From: Paenibacillus sp. JDR-2
GTDB lineage: Bacteria; Bacillota; Bacilli; Paenibacillales; Paenibacillaceae
Assembly: GCF_000023585.1 (NCBI RefSeq)
Contig: NC_012914.1
Location: forward strand, 396,001 to 460,000
Reading direction: 5' to 3'
Length of the DNA: 64,000 nt
The notes under the pieces are model-generated. The model did not search any database. It was not told the DNA's origin and was given only the letters and a program-made list of their open reading frames with translations. Positions 52,105 through 61,640 of this stretch are shown piece after piece. A program made the translations under genes and the position numbers. Position 1 is the first letter of the stretch, and every line of letters begins with the position of its first letter.

Positions 52105-53706
52105 TTAGATTCGCGCCATATTCATCAGGCTGCTGTAGGCAACCGTGCGGTTGCGGCCGTCGCGCTTGGCTTGGTAGAGCGCCTGGTCGGCGTATTTGAA
52201 CAGCTCGACGACTTCCTCCGCTGCATCGGGGAAGGTCGCAACCCCGAGCGACATCGTCACCGATTCGCCAATTGGCGTAACGGACTGCTCGATCCGCAGC
52301 CGGATGCGTTCCGCCACCTGAACGGCCTCGGCCTCTGTCGCATGAGGCAGCAGCATTGTAAACTCCTCGCCGCCGAACCGGCAGCAGTAATCGTCCGGCC
52401 CTCTCTCGCTTACCATGATGCCTGCCACAAACTTCAGCACCTCATCGCCCATCTGATGGCCATGACGGTCATTGACGTTCTTGAAATGGTCGAGGTCCAT
52501 AATAATCACGGAGAACGGAGTGCCCTGCTGCTTCCATAAGGCTGTGATCGCGCCCATAGTCCGGCGGTTCGTCAGGCCGGTGAGCGCATCGGTATTCGCT
52601 TCGGCATGAAGCTCTTCCTTCTGCGCGCGCAGCTTGTTGAAGGCTACGGCTACCGTATCTACAAGCTGGTTCGCTTCATAATTCCAGCTGACATCCGCCT
52701 GCAGCGGCTTCAGCTTCTCGTCTCCGCCGGAGAGGCGGGAGGCGTAAGTAGCAAGCCGGTTAAGCGGATGGGCGAGCTTGCGGGACAGCCAGAACGAGAG
52801 GATGACGAGCAGCAGCACGAACGGTGCCGAGAATTTGATCATCTCTTGGACGACATTTTCCGAGATATTCGTAACATGATCCTGCGGGGTCTGCGATACG
52901 ATGCCCCAACCCGCAGCCGGTACCGGGGCAAATCCCGCAAGGAAATTCTGCCCCTGCGAGTTAATGACGCGCTGCGCGCCGGACATTCCCTTCATCAGCT
53001 TCTGAACAACCGGATTGCCGCTTACGTTTTCCGATATGCGGTCTTTGTCCGGATGATAGATCAGGTAGCCGGAGGAGTCTACCACATAGAAGTAGGAACC
53101 GCTGGTGGTGCTCGCTTGAACGCCAAGAATATCGCGGAAAATATTCGCCTGCTGCAGGTAGATCGATCCGCCGACAAAACCTTTGTAATTGCCGTTATGA
53201 TCGAAAATCGGCGAGCTTACCATAACGATCATGCGGTTTGTTATGGCATGGAACGGCTTCGAAATATACGGCTTCTTCAGCCGGAGCGATTCCGTTGTTG
53301 CTTCCGAGGTCGGCTTGCTGCCGATCAGATTCAGATTGTTCGGCGATGTAGAGACAATAACGCCATTCTTGTTTACAATCGTCAGCGAATTGAAGTAAGG
53401 GCTTGTCCCCATAAAGAAATCCAGCTGGGACAAGACATTCTTATCGTTCAGCTCAATGTCCGAGAAGTAATTCGCGGTGACTTTGAGACTTTTCTGCATG
53501 GATATAACAAGCGACTGCGTTGTTTTGCTTAAGTTCAGTGCCGCAATGCCGTTCAGTTCGATTGTATTATTGAAGAGCGATCTCCGCTCGGTATTATAGC
53601 CGATAATGGTACTGATGAAGATCGTAATCAGAACAGAAAGAATAACTACAAATGAAATGATAGAGGACAGCTTAAAGCCTTTGCGCGGCCGGATCTTGTA
53701 GATCAT
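52105..53706 (-). CDS. membrane diguanylate cyclase, Cache-GGDEF
   Basis: The protein has about 533 residues. One transmembrane helix (SIISFVVILSVLITIFIST, about 15-33) precedes an extracellular dCache-like sensor. A second helix (FSAPFVLLLVILSFWLS) follows, then a HAMP-like segment and a C-terminal GGDEF domain. The active site is RFGGEEF, an active variant. The expected RxxD inhibitory site five residues before it is shifted by one (ERGPDDYCCRF). It makes cyclic di-GMP from GTP. The start at 53706 is chosen over 53757; AAGGAG lies 14 bases ahead. Confidence 0.87.
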   Translation of the reverse strand: MIYKIRPRKGFKLSSIISFVVILSVLITIFISTIIGYNTERRSLFNNTIELNGIAALNLSKTTQSLVISMQKSLKVTANYFSDIELNDKNVLSQLDFFMGTSPYFNSLTIVNKNGVIVSTSPNNLNLIGSKPTSEATTESLRLKKPYISKPFHAITNRMIVMVSSPIFDHNGNYKGFVGGSIYLQQANIFRDILGVQASTTSGSYFYVVDSSGYLIYHPDKDRISENVSGNPVVQKLMKGMSGAQRVINSQGQNFLAGFAPVPAAGWGIVSQTPQDHVTNISENVVQEMIKFSAPFVLLLVILSFWLSRKLAHPLNRLATYASRLSGGDEKLKPLQADVSWNYEANQLVDTVAVAFNKLRAQKEELHAEANTDALTGLTNRRTMGAITALWKQQGTPFSVIIMDLDHFKNVNDRHGHQMGDEVLKFVAGIMVSERGPDDYCCRFGGEEFTMLLPHATEAEAVQVAERIRLRIEQSVTPIGESVTMSLGVATFPDAAEEVVELFKYADQALYQAKRDGRNRTVAYSSLMNMARI

Positions 53707-53786
53707 AAATGGTAGGTAATGCTCCTTCCCAATTCTTACTAATCGATAGTGTATCACTTTTTGTCGAAAGTTACGATAATCGTTCT

Positions 53787-53843
53787 AAAAAAGAGCGATT
53801 CTGCCCTATCCCAGCTATAGCTGGCGATAAGGCAGAACCGCTC
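53787..53843 (-). terminator. intrinsic terminator of the siderophore uptake operon
   Basis: On the minus strand GAGCGGTTCTGCC pairs with GGGCAGAATCGCTC around a loop with a palindromic centre, followed by six T. Confidence 0.8.
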
Positions 53844-53856
53844 CCGGTTAAGCATA

Positions 53857-54837
53857 TTATGCGTTTTTGCGTTCTCGGCGCAGCAGATAGATGAAGTAGG
53901 GCGCCCCGATGACGGCCGTCGTAATGCCGACGGGCACCTCCCGCGGGATGATCAGGACGCGGCCGATCACATCGCCGAGCAGCAGCAGATCCGCGCCGAT
54001 CAAGCCCGATAGCGGCACCAGCCACTGATGCCGGCCGCCAACGAACAGTCGGGCGATGTGAGGTGCAATCAGGCCGATGAAGCCAATCGAGCCAACGGCA
54101 GCAACGGAGCTGCCGGTCAACAGCGCGGCCAGCAAGAGCAGAATGAAGCGCTGGCGCGGCACGTTGAGACCAAGCGCGGCGCTTCCTTCATCGCCAAGCT
54201 GCAGTACGTTCAGCTTCGGATAACTGAGCCAGACCACGGGCGTCAGAATCGCAATCCAGGGCAGCAATGACAGCACATCCTGCCAGTCGCGTCCCCATAA
54301 GCTGCCGGACATCCAGAGAAGCGCCATGTTCACATCGGAAGGATGCTTGACGAGCAAGTATTGGATGCCCGCTTGGAATACCGCGCCAACGGCTACCCCG
54401 ACCAAAGCGAACGAAGACGGGGACAACGTCATCCGTCTGCTGAGCAGGAGAAGAATGACGAGCGCGATAATGGCACCAAGGAAGGCGGCAAGCGGAAGGG
54501 CATAACTAGGCGCGCCAGGGAACAGGAAGATAACGGCCGCCGCCATAAACCCGGCGCCTTTCGTAATGCCGATCACATCGGGGCTGGCGAGCGGATTGCG
54601 TACAATCCCTTGCAGAATATCCCCGGCAACCGCAAGCCCAATGCCGGCTAGCACGGCGATAACCACGCGCGGCAGGCGGTATTGAAGGACGATAAAGGAA
54701 TCCGGTGAATGCTGCATGGTCAGGCTGTTCCATACTTCACGGAGCGGGACCGATACGGCACCGACACGAAGGGATAAGGCAGCGAGCAGCAGAAGCAGCA
54801 CGGCAGCAACGATTATAGCGTAAATTCCTTTTCTCAT
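53857..54837 (-). CDS. FecCD-family siderophore ABC transporter permease
   Basis: This 326-residue permease has about nine to ten transmembrane helices and the FecCD signatures RLPRVVIAVLAGIGLAVAGD, NPLASPDVIGITKGA and GFIGLIAPHIARL. It forms a heterodimer with the permease encoded just upstream and imports ferric siderophore. Its start overlaps that gene by four bases (ATGA). The operon ends here with a terminator. No ATPase gene is present. Confidence 0.93.
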   Translation of the reverse strand: MRKGIYAIIVAAVLLLLLAALSLRVGAVSVPLREVWNSLTMQHSPDSFIVLQYRLPRVVIAVLAGIGLAVAGDILQGIVRNPLASPDVIGITKGAGFMAAAVIFLFPGAPSYALPLAAFLGAIIALVILLLLSRRMTLSPSSFALVGVAVGAVFQAGIQYLLVKHPSDVNMALLWMSGSLWGRDWQDVLSLLPWIAILTPVVWLSYPKLNVLQLGDEGSAALGLNVPRQRFILLLLAALLTGSSVAAVGSIGFIGLIAPHIARLFVGGRHQWLVPLSGLIGADLLLLGDVIGRVLIIPREVPVGITTAVIGAPYFIYLLRRERKNA

Positions 54838-55853
54838 TCGGCGATCCCCCTGCTCCTGCTTCTGCGAGCCAGATAGATGAAGAAAGGCCCGCCAATGACC
54901 GCCGTGACAATGCCAACCGGAGATTCATAAGGAAACGCGATAAATTTGCTTATCCAATCCGCGTAGACCAGCATGCAGCCGCCGAGCAATCCTGTCAGCG
55001 GGACAAGCAAAGCCAGCCGGCCGCCGACCAGGTATCTGGCGATATGAGGCACGATGAGGCACAAGAAGCCGATAGGTCCGCATAAGGCGACGGCGGAGCC
55101 CGCCAGCGTAATAACAAGGATTCCGCCAACCGTGCGCACAAAGGCAATGCGCTGTCCCAAGCCGGTCGCCACCGCATCATCCATGAGCAGCAGCCGGAAG
55201 GAGGGGATCATAGGGATAAGCACAATCAGGCTAACAACGGTAAAAGGCAGAATCGTATGGACGTCGCCCCATACCACGCTGCTCAAGGAGCCAACCAGCC
55301 AGAACATAATGCTGTCGGTGGAATGCTGATTCAAGACAATCATGCCCTCGGTCAGGGAAGAGAGCAGGAAGTGGACGGCAATGCCGGCCAGCGCCAGCCG
55401 GACATGCTGCTGCCGGGCGCCGGCGAGCGACCAGACAAGCAGTGCCCCAAGCGCCGCTCCGGCAAAGGCAAACGCAATGCTGCCCAGCAAGGACAAGCCA
55501 TTTATGGCAACAAGCCCGATCACAACGGCCAGCGATGCTCCCGCGTTAATGCCGAAGATATGCGGGGAGGCAAGCGGGTTACGCGTAATAAGCTGGGTAA
55601 GCAGCCCGGCCAGTGCCAGATGAACGCCTACCACAAGAGCCATAATAGCCCTGGGCAGGCGAAGCGTCTGGATATAGAGGTGAGCTTTATCAGAGCCTTG
55701 GTACGTAACCGCTTCATATAAAGTCCGCCAGGAGACCGCCGATTGCCCCCATTTCAGGCTGCTGACCAGACCAACTATTAATAGAAGAAAAGAAAACAGG
55801 AAGAGCAGAAACGCGGAACGTTTCTGCTTCCCCTGACTTGCAGCCGTTGTCAT
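54834..55853 (-). CDS. FecCD-family siderophore ABC transporter permease
   Basis: This 339-residue permease has the same signatures (RLPRAIMALVVGVHLALAG, NPLASPHIFGINAGAS, GFLCLIVPHIARYL). It lies three bases after the binding-protein stop codon and overlaps the second permease, so all three proteins are made together. AGGAGAG precedes the ATG. An ATP-binding partner must come from elsewhere, as with shared YusV-type ATPases in Bacillus. Confidence 0.93.
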   Translation of the reverse strand: MTTAASQGKQKRSAFLLFLFSFLLLIVGLVSSLKWGQSAVSWRTLYEAVTYQGSDKAHLYIQTLRLPRAIMALVVGVHLALAGLLTQLITRNPLASPHIFGINAGASLAVVIGLVAINGLSLLGSIAFAFAGAALGALLVWSLAGARQQHVRLALAGIAVHFLLSSLTEGMIVLNQHSTDSIMFWLVGSLSSVVWGDVHTILPFTVVSLIVLIPMIPSFRLLLMDDAVATGLGQRIAFVRTVGGILVITLAGSAVALCGPIGFLCLIVPHIARYLVGGRLALLVPLTGLLGGCMLVYADWISKFIAFPYESPVGIVTAVIGGPFFIYLARRSRSRGIAE

Positions 55854-55856
55854 GGA

Positions 55857-56822
55857 TTACTCTCCTAACTGGGCCGCAATGTCTTTAATAATATGCTCGG
55901 AGCCGATCAGGCCGCGCGACAGCGACCAGTTGCGGCGTTCAGCCGTCAGCACTTTATTTCCGGACACCGCATCGAGCTTGCTCCAGAGCGGATTTGCTTC
56001 CCACTCGTTAACAATCGTTTTCTCTTCCGTAGGGAGGAGAACGATTACCTGAGGATTCGTCTCGGACAGCTGCTCCAGGCTCAACTGCGGATAAGCCTCT
56101 TCGTTCTTCACCGGATCCGCATAGCCGATAGAAGTCAGGAACGAACCCGCGAAGGAATGGTCGGATTGGGCGAAGAAGCCCTTCGGATTAACAACGGCCG
56201 GCAGAATCGTGTAGCCGGTCTCTTTGATTTTCTGCTTCTCGGCTTCAATCGTGGCCTTGTGCTCTTCCAGACGCTTTTGCCCTTCGGCTTCTTTGCCAAG
56301 CGCTTTGGCAATAACCAAATAGTTATCCAGCGCCATATCGTAGTCGGCCAAATGGTCGTTCAGCACAATGGTTGGCGCAATGGCTTTCAGTTGATCAAGC
56401 ACATTCTTGTGGTGATCCGAATCGGCAATAATCAGATCCGGCTGCAGCGAGCTGATCTTCTCCAGGTTAGGCTCGTAACGCGAACCGACCGAGGTATAGC
56501 TGCCAAGCTTGTCCTTCACTTCGTCCATCAGAAGGGAAGGGTCGTCGTCATCGGCCAGACCCGCCGGCTGAACGCCAAGGGTAACAAGCGCATCGGCATA
56601 GCTGAACTCCAGCACGACGATTTTCTCAGGCGCTTTGTCCAGTTCGACAGTTCCTAACTCATCATTAACGACGATTTTACCGCTGGCTGCGGTCTCCTGC
56701 GCTGGCTGCTCCGAAGCAGCCGATCCGGCATTATTGCCTGTATTGCCGCAAGCGGCAAGGGTGAAGGCGAGTACCGCGATTAACGCAAGCACGTAAAATT
56801 TGGATGTACGAATGAATGGCAT
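55857..56822 (-). CDS. ferric siderophore/iron-citrate-type ABC substrate-binding lipoprotein
   Basis: This 321-residue class III binding protein has a lipoprotein signal (FYVLALIAVLAFTLAACG, Cys near residue 25) and a Ser/Ala/Gln linker. Two lobes are joined by a long helix: KAPEKIVVLEFSYADALVTLG and PDLIIADSDHHKNVLDQLKAI start the first, and RRNWSLSRGLIGSEHI ends the second. It resembles YfmC/FecB and FhuD-like proteins. A perfect Fur box lies 34 bp upstream. Confidence 0.9.
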   Translation of the reverse strand: MPFIRTSKFYVLALIAVLAFTLAACGNTGNNAGSAASEQPAQETAASGKIVVNDELGTVELDKAPEKIVVLEFSYADALVTLGVQPAGLADDDDPSLLMDEVKDKLGSYTSVGSRYEPNLEKISSLQPDLIIADSDHHKNVLDQLKAIAPTIVLNDHLADYDMALDNYLVIAKALGKEAEGQKRLEEHKATIEAEKQKIKETGYTILPAVVNPKGFFAQSDHSFAGSFLTSIGYADPVKNEEAYPQLSLEQLSETNPQVIVLLPTEEKTIVNEWEANPLWSKLDAVSGNKVLTAERRNWSLSRGLIGSEHIIKDIAAQLGE

Positions 56823-56855
56823 AACAAAAGGTTCCTCCCATTAAGCAAATGATTA

Positions 56856-56870
56856 TGATAATTATTATCA
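56856..56870. promoter_or_regulatory. Fur box (7-1-7)
   Basis: TGATAATTATTATCA is a perfect 7-1-7 inverted repeat matching the Bacillus Fur consensus. It is located between the AraC gene and the binding-protein gene, in the latter's promoter region. Confidence 0.88.
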
Positions 56871-56940
56871 ATTAATAGCATTGTAATGGCTGGGAGACCG
56901 TTAGACCATATCTTATCTTAAGATGGGACATGTCTTATTT

Positions 56941-57753
56941 TTAGATTTGATTGGGTTTGACGCTAGTCAGATATTCGGAAGGAGACATGCCAACCTCTTT
57001 CTTGAACATCCGGCTGAAATAGAAGTAATCGGAGAAGCCGACCTGCTGCGCAATCTCCTTGGCCGGAAGGCGGGTCTGCCGGAACAGCTGCTTCGCTTTT
57101 TCAATCCGCAGACTGCGGAGATAAACCGTCATGGTACGGCCGGTCTGTTTCTTGAACAGCACGGTATAATGCCCCTCGCTCATACCGGCCCGTCCGGCCA
57201 GCATCGACAGCGTAAGAGGGAGCATATAATGCTCGTTCATATATGTAATCGTATCCTCGATAGAGCGGGCAACCGAACCTTCGTTCTTCTTCATAAGCGA
57301 TTCCCGCAGGAAAATATAAAGAATCCGTTCGAGCATAAGCCGTGTCCGGTACCGGAATGCGGCGGCTTCCGGCCTGCCCTCCTCGGGAAGCTCCTCCTGC
57401 ATTTTTCGCAGCAGCTCGTCCACCATATAATGAATTTTCACCTCGCTATAAGTGCCAAGCGGCCCTTCCAGTGTCCATTCCTGCTCAAGCGGAAGCATGC
57501 GGTAAGTAAAAATGACGTATTCGGCAGCTTTCGTCCGCGGGACCTCGATCCGGTAATCGCCCGATCCCGGATGGCAGGCATAGCCCTGCGTACAGATCAC
57601 GGATTCGCCTGACTCTAGAAAGACCGTAACGTGACCGCGTCTGACAACAATTAGATGGTATTGACCGAGAACGGCAGGCAGCGGAGTAGAGCGTGTATAA
57701 GCTTCTATGTAATCCAGGCAAGGGATAAGGGAATTGATCTCTTCGAATGACAT
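56941..57753 (-). CDS. AraC-family regulator of the siderophore uptake genes
   Basis: This 270-residue protein has an N-terminal cupin-like sensor (LIVVRRGHVTVFLESGESV) and two C-terminal helix-turn-helix motifs: LSMLAGRAGMSEGHYTVLFK and IAQQVGFSDYFYFSRMFKKE. GGAGG precedes the ATG by 7 bases. It lies immediately upstream of, and in line with, the binding-protein gene, with the Fur box between. It likely activates uptake when the cognate siderophore is present, like Btr or YbtA. Confidence 0.88.
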   Translation of the reverse strand: MSFEEINSLIPCLDYIEAYTRSTPLPAVLGQYHLIVVRRGHVTVFLESGESVICTQGYACHPGSGDYRIEVPRTKAAEYVIFTYRMLPLEQEWTLEGPLGTYSEVKIHYMVDELLRKMQEELPEEGRPEAAAFRYRTRLMLERILYIFLRESLMKKNEGSVARSIEDTITYMNEHYMLPLTLSMLAGRAGMSEGHYTVLFKKQTGRTMTVYLRSLRIEKAKQLFRQTRLPAKEIAQQVGFSDYFYFSRMFKKEVGMSPSEYLTSVKPNQI

Positions 57754-57804
57754 GGGTTGATCCTCCAGCGGATAGACTGACTATCGTCGTTCTTCATTAT
57801 AACG

Positions 57805-57862
57805 TAAAAAATGCCCATCCGACCCGCCGCATGCAAGGATGCGGAAGGAGCGGACGGGCATT
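57805..57862 (-). terminator. intrinsic terminator of the sugar permease genes
   Basis: On the minus strand AATGCCCGTCCG pairs with CGGATGGGCATT around a GC-rich inner hairpin (GCATCC...GCATGC region), followed by six T. Confidence 0.8.
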
Positions 57863-57869
57863 AACGCCA

Positions 57870-58703
57870 TTAACCTTTAACGGCGCCGGCTACAACGCCT
57901 TTAACGATATATTTTTGCAGGAAGATAAACACGACGATCGAAGGCAGAACAGCCATAACCATAGCGGTCATTGCATATTGCCAGTCCGACGTATATTGGC
58001 CAACGAAGGTGTAAGCCGCAAGCGTCAGGGTCTTCGTATCCGGCGAGCCGTTAACCATAAGGAGCGGCAGCAGGAAGTCGTTCCACATCCACATAACGTC
58101 GATGATGATGATCGTTGTCGTTACCGACTTCAGCAGCGGGAAGATTACGCTGAAGAAGAGACGGAAGCCGGAAGCGCCGTCGATCGTTGCGCTTTCGTCG
58201 ATTTCTTTCGGGATCCCTTTTACGAAGCCATGGTAGATGAATACGGCCAGCGGTGCGCCGAAGCCCCAGTACAGAAGGCCAAGTCCCCAAGTGCTCTCGG
58301 TAATATGAAGATCCTTCGACAGTTGAAGAACGGTAAGCATGATCGATTGGAACGGAATCAGCATTGGCATAATGCACAGCAGGTACAAGAAGCCGCTCCA
58401 TCTCGATTTGGTACGCGCCAGCTTATAGGCAGCGATCGAAGAGACGAATACAATCCCGATCAGACCTACGCCGGTAATAACGAAGTTGTTCAAGAACAGC
58501 TTCGGATAATTGATAAAGGACCAGACATGCGAGTAGTTGCCGAACGCCAGCTTGCTCGGAAGGGCGATAACGTCGGTCATAACCTCGCCAAAGCTCTTGA
58601 AGGAGTTGTTGATGGCAAGGAACAGCGGATACAGGAACAACAGAGAGAACAGCACCATAACAACTTCGAGAATGATGCGTCCGGCTTTGGATTGACGGTT
58701 CAT
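57870..58703 (-). CDS. carbohydrate ABC transporter permease, MalG family
   Basis: The protein has 277 residues and six transmembrane helices. The cytoplasmic EAA loop reads ESATIDGASGFRLFFSVIFPLLKS (about residues 190-213), where the ATPase docks. The start overlaps the last base of the MalF-type gene's stop (TAATG). It is one of two permease halves of a CUT1 sugar importer. The ATPase is presumably an MsmX-like protein encoded elsewhere. Confidence 0.93.
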   Translation of the reverse strand: MNRQSKAGRIILEVVMVLFSLLFLYPLFLAINNSFKSFGEVMTDVIALPSKLAFGNYSHVWSFINYPKLFLNNFVITGVGLIGIVFVSSIAAYKLARTKSRWSGFLYLLCIMPMLIPFQSIMLTVLQLSKDLHITESTWGLGLLYWGFGAPLAVFIYHGFVKGIPKEIDESATIDGASGFRLFFSVIFPLLKSVTTTIIIIDVMWMWNDFLLPLLMVNGSPDTKTLTLAAYTFVGQYTSDWQYAMTAMVMAVLPSIVVFIFLQKYIVKGVVAGAVKG

Positions 58704-59593
58704 TATGCCTCAACCTCCCTGCGTTTGAAGATCGTCAATTGAATGATGGTTACGATAAGGACGGCAACGAACAGGATCAGCGCTTTGGCTGTACCATAGC
58801 CGTACAGGTTGTTCTGGAAGGTATCGCGATAAATGTCGTAAGCGATACTGTAGGTCGTGCCGCCGGGACCGCCGCCGGTCAGCGACAGGATAACGTCGAA
58901 TACTTTGATCGAGTTCGTCAGCGCCATAAAGACCGAGATCGTAATGGAAGGCGCAAGAAGCGGCAGCGTGATGTTGAAGAAGCGGCGGATTGGGCCGGCT
59001 CCGTCTACGGTAGCTGCTTCCTTCAGATCATCCGGAACGGATTGCAGACCCGCGATGTAAATAACGAGGTAGAAGCCGACCGACTGCCAGATGGATACGA
59101 GCAGGATAGAGATAAACGCAAGCCCCGGTTCACCCAGCCAGCTGAGCTTGAAGATGCCCCAGCCTGTACTTGCGCCAAGCGATTCGAAACCTTGCATGAA
59201 GATGAATTTCCAGATGAAGCCGACGATAACAAGGCTCAGGATGTACGGGATGAAGAACGCCGCACGCAGCCAAGTTGTCGATTTAAGCTTCATGTCGAGT
59301 ACCAGCGCGAGCAAGATAGCAAGCACGTTCACCAGTACGATATACAGAACCGCGTATTTAATCGTGAACCATGCCGATTGGGTAAAGTTCGTGTCATGCA
59401 GGAAAATTTGCTTGAAGTTATCAAGTCCGATAAATTTAGGATGCTTGGAGATCCCGTTCCATTTGGTCAGGGAATAGCGGATCGTCATCGCGAACGGAAT
59501 ATAGAAGGCGATTGCGATACAGATGAGAACCGGCAGCGTGAATAGTCCGAACTCGATCTTCTCGCTTACTTTTCTCCCCATTTTCTTAAACAT
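58703..59593 (-). CDS. carbohydrate ABC transporter permease, MalF family
   Basis: The protein has about 296 residues from ATG 59593, which follows AGAAGAGG. A longer in-frame start at 59662 would add a non-hydrophobic tail. It has six transmembrane helices and the EAA loop EAATVDGAGPIRRFFNITLPLLA (about residues 194-216). The gene is transcribed away from the YesM/YesN pair. Sugar specificity is not readable from the permeases. Confidence 0.92.
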   Translation of the reverse strand: MFKKMGRKVSEKIEFGLFTLPVLICIAIAFYIPFAMTIRYSLTKWNGISKHPKFIGLDNFKQIFLHDTNFTQSAWFTIKYAVLYIVLVNVLAILLALVLDMKLKSTTWLRAAFFIPYILSLVIVGFIWKFIFMQGFESLGASTGWGIFKLSWLGEPGLAFISILLVSIWQSVGFYLVIYIAGLQSVPDDLKEAATVDGAGPIRRFFNITLPLLAPSITISVFMALTNSIKVFDVILSLTGGGPGGTTYSIAYDIYRDTFQNNLYGYGTAKALILFVAVLIVTIIQLTIFKRREVEA

Positions 59594-59747
59594 ATTTGCA
59601 CCTCTTCTCGATGTCGTCAGTTGTCGCCTAGTATGTCCTGTTGTCGTTAGCCGACTATACATCAGTACCTTATTCGATATACTGTGTATTATAATTGCGC
59701 CTTAAGGCAGCCAAAATGGATATATGAAATCTGTTAGGGGTAAAAAG

Positions 59748-61640
59748 GTGAACTGTACGACAGGCGCCTTGAGCATGGGGGAGTGGATGGCAATCGCAAA
59801 TCGTATCGCAAAAAGCTGGAACGCCTTGACCGAGCGTGTGTCCAGCAGATTAGTGAACAAGCTTATTTTGCTTTTTACGACGATCATTATTCTGGTTGTA
59901 GGGTCTCTGACCTTCATCTCGTACAAGATGCTGCAGCGGGAAGCGCTAAATAACAGCATCGCCAGCACCTCGAACAATTTACTCCTCGTCAACAAGAATC
60001 TGGAGGATTACCTCGCGGGGATGGAGCAGCTGTCGCTGCCGCAAATTAACTATGACGAGCTGGCTTTTGCCATTACGCATGCGTCCACGGATTATGCATC
60101 CAAGATGTACGTGGAGGATTACCTCCGCAACATGTACTTCTCCCGTAGCAATGAGGATTTGGAAGCTATTTATTTGTATTTCGTCCGGAGCGGCACGTAC
60201 TACACGATTGCCAAGGAGAACTTCGATATCAAGATCCGGTCGGGCCAGGCGGATAGCATTCCGACGATGTCCTGGTACAAGCAGGCGATGGACAGCGGGA
60301 CGAATCAGGCATATCAATCCTTCCTTCTGTCGAATGAAGAACGAGGCTACGATATGGACCCGAGCCGCAGCTTTATGGCCTATCACCGGGTGCTTCGCTC
60401 GATCTCGACCCGGGCGCCGCAAGCGGTGGTTTCCTTCTATTACAACAAGAGCACAATCAACAAAATCATGAAGGACATTCCCGAGGACACGGGACAGCAT
60501 CTGTTCTTCTTAAGCCCGGATAATGTGCCGTTCGCGCTCGATAACAGGACGTCTTACGAGTCGATGGTGGGCAGCGGCCTGCTGAAGCAGATCATCAAGA
60601 CGGATGGAACGGGCGCGAACGGTCTTACTTGGAAGTCGCCGGAGGATAACAAATATCTGGTGGTCTATAACGTAGGCGCGCAGGAAGGCTGGAAATTAGT
60701 GAAGCCAATTCCTTATAAGGAGCTTTACGCGGCCGCGAAAACGACCCGTAACCTGAACTTTATGATTGGCCTGTTGTTCCTGCTTCTCGCGGTTGTGCTG
60801 ATTACCTATTTCTCCAATGCGGTCACTAAGCCGCTCAAGCTGCTCTCACAGCAGATGAAGCGCTTTAGTACCGGGGATTTCGAGGCATCTACCGAGGTAG
60901 TCGGCCGGGATGAGCTGGCTTATCTATCCCGCCAATTCAATCAGATGGTCAGCCAGACGAATGAGCTGATTACCGAGCGGTACAAGATGAAGCTGGTGGA
61001 GAAAAACGCGATCTTGAAGGCGCTGGAAGCGGAGATTAACCCGCATTTCCTCTATAACGCGCTGCAGGCGATCTCGACCAAGGCGCTTAAGGCGGAACGC
61101 TTCGATATCGCCGATATGGTGGATGCGCTGGCGCTTACGCTCAGGTATTGCATCAGCGGCAAGGATATTGTCCGCGCAAGCGAAGAGCTGCTGCATATCG
61201 AGCGGTACATGTCGCTGCAGAAGGCGCGGTTCGGAGGCAGGCTGCAGCTGGTCATCGATTGGGATCAGGATCTGAAGGAGCTGGAGCTTCCGAAGCTGTC
61301 GCTTCAAACCTTGGTGGAAAATGCGATCAAGCATGGTGTCGAGATGGTCTCAAGCCCAGTCGCCATCCGGATCAGCGCAAGGGCTGCTGGCGGACATGCC
61401 TTTATTATTGTTAACGACAACGGACCGGGCTTTGCCCCGGGCAGGCTGAAAGACGTACTCGAATCGTTCGAAGCCGACTGGAATGAACGGGCGGAAGAAG
61501 AGGGAAGCGTGGGACTGGTTAACCTGAATACCCGGCTGAAGCTGTTATACGGAACAAGCTCGCAGCTGGTGATCCGTACAAGTCCGTCCGGCACGGAAAT
61601 GGAAATGCTAATACCGCGAGGAGGCGGGCAACATGTATAA
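59748..61640 (+). CDS. YesM-family sensor histidine kinase
   Basis: The protein has about 630 residues; its start is uncertain. GTG 59748 has AGGGG about 8 bases upstream, and in-frame ATGs at 59724 and 59787 lack well-placed sites. A membrane helix (LILLFTTIIILVVGSLTF) precedes a large extracellular Cache-like sensor. A second helix (FMIGLLFLLLAVVLITYF, about 342-359), a HAMP domain, a His_kinase segment with phospho-His in EINPHFLYNAL and an HATPase with NDNGPGF follow. It pairs with the YesN regulator next door and likely senses an extracellular sugar. Confidence 0.92.
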   Translation: MNCTTGALSMGEWMAIANRIAKSWNALTERVSSRLVNKLILLFTTIIILVVGSLTFISYKMLQREALNNSIASTSNNLLLVNKNLEDYLAGMEQLSLPQINYDELAFAITHASTDYASKMYVEDYLRNMYFSRSNEDLEAIYLYFVRSGTYYTIAKENFDIKIRSGQADSIPTMSWYKQAMDSGTNQAYQSFLLSNEERGYDMDPSRSFMAYHRVLRSISTRAPQAVVSFYYNKSTINKIMKDIPEDTGQHLFFLSPDNVPFALDNRTSYESMVGSGLLKQIIKTDGTGANGLTWKSPEDNKYLVVYNVGAQEGWKLVKPIPYKELYAAAKTTRNLNFMIGLLFLLLAVVLITYFSNAVTKPLKLLSQQMKRFSTGDFEASTEVVGRDELAYLSRQFNQMVSQTNELITERYKMKLVEKNAILKALEAEINPHFLYNALQAISTKALKAERFDIADMVDALALTLRYCISGKDIVRASEELLHIERYMSLQKARFGGRLQLVIDWDQDLKELELPKLSLQTLVENAIKHGVEMVSSPVAIRISARAAGGHAFIIVNDNGPGFAPGRLKDVLESFEADWNERAEEEGSVGLVNLNTRLKLLYGTSSQLVIRTSPSGTEMEMLIPRGGGQHV

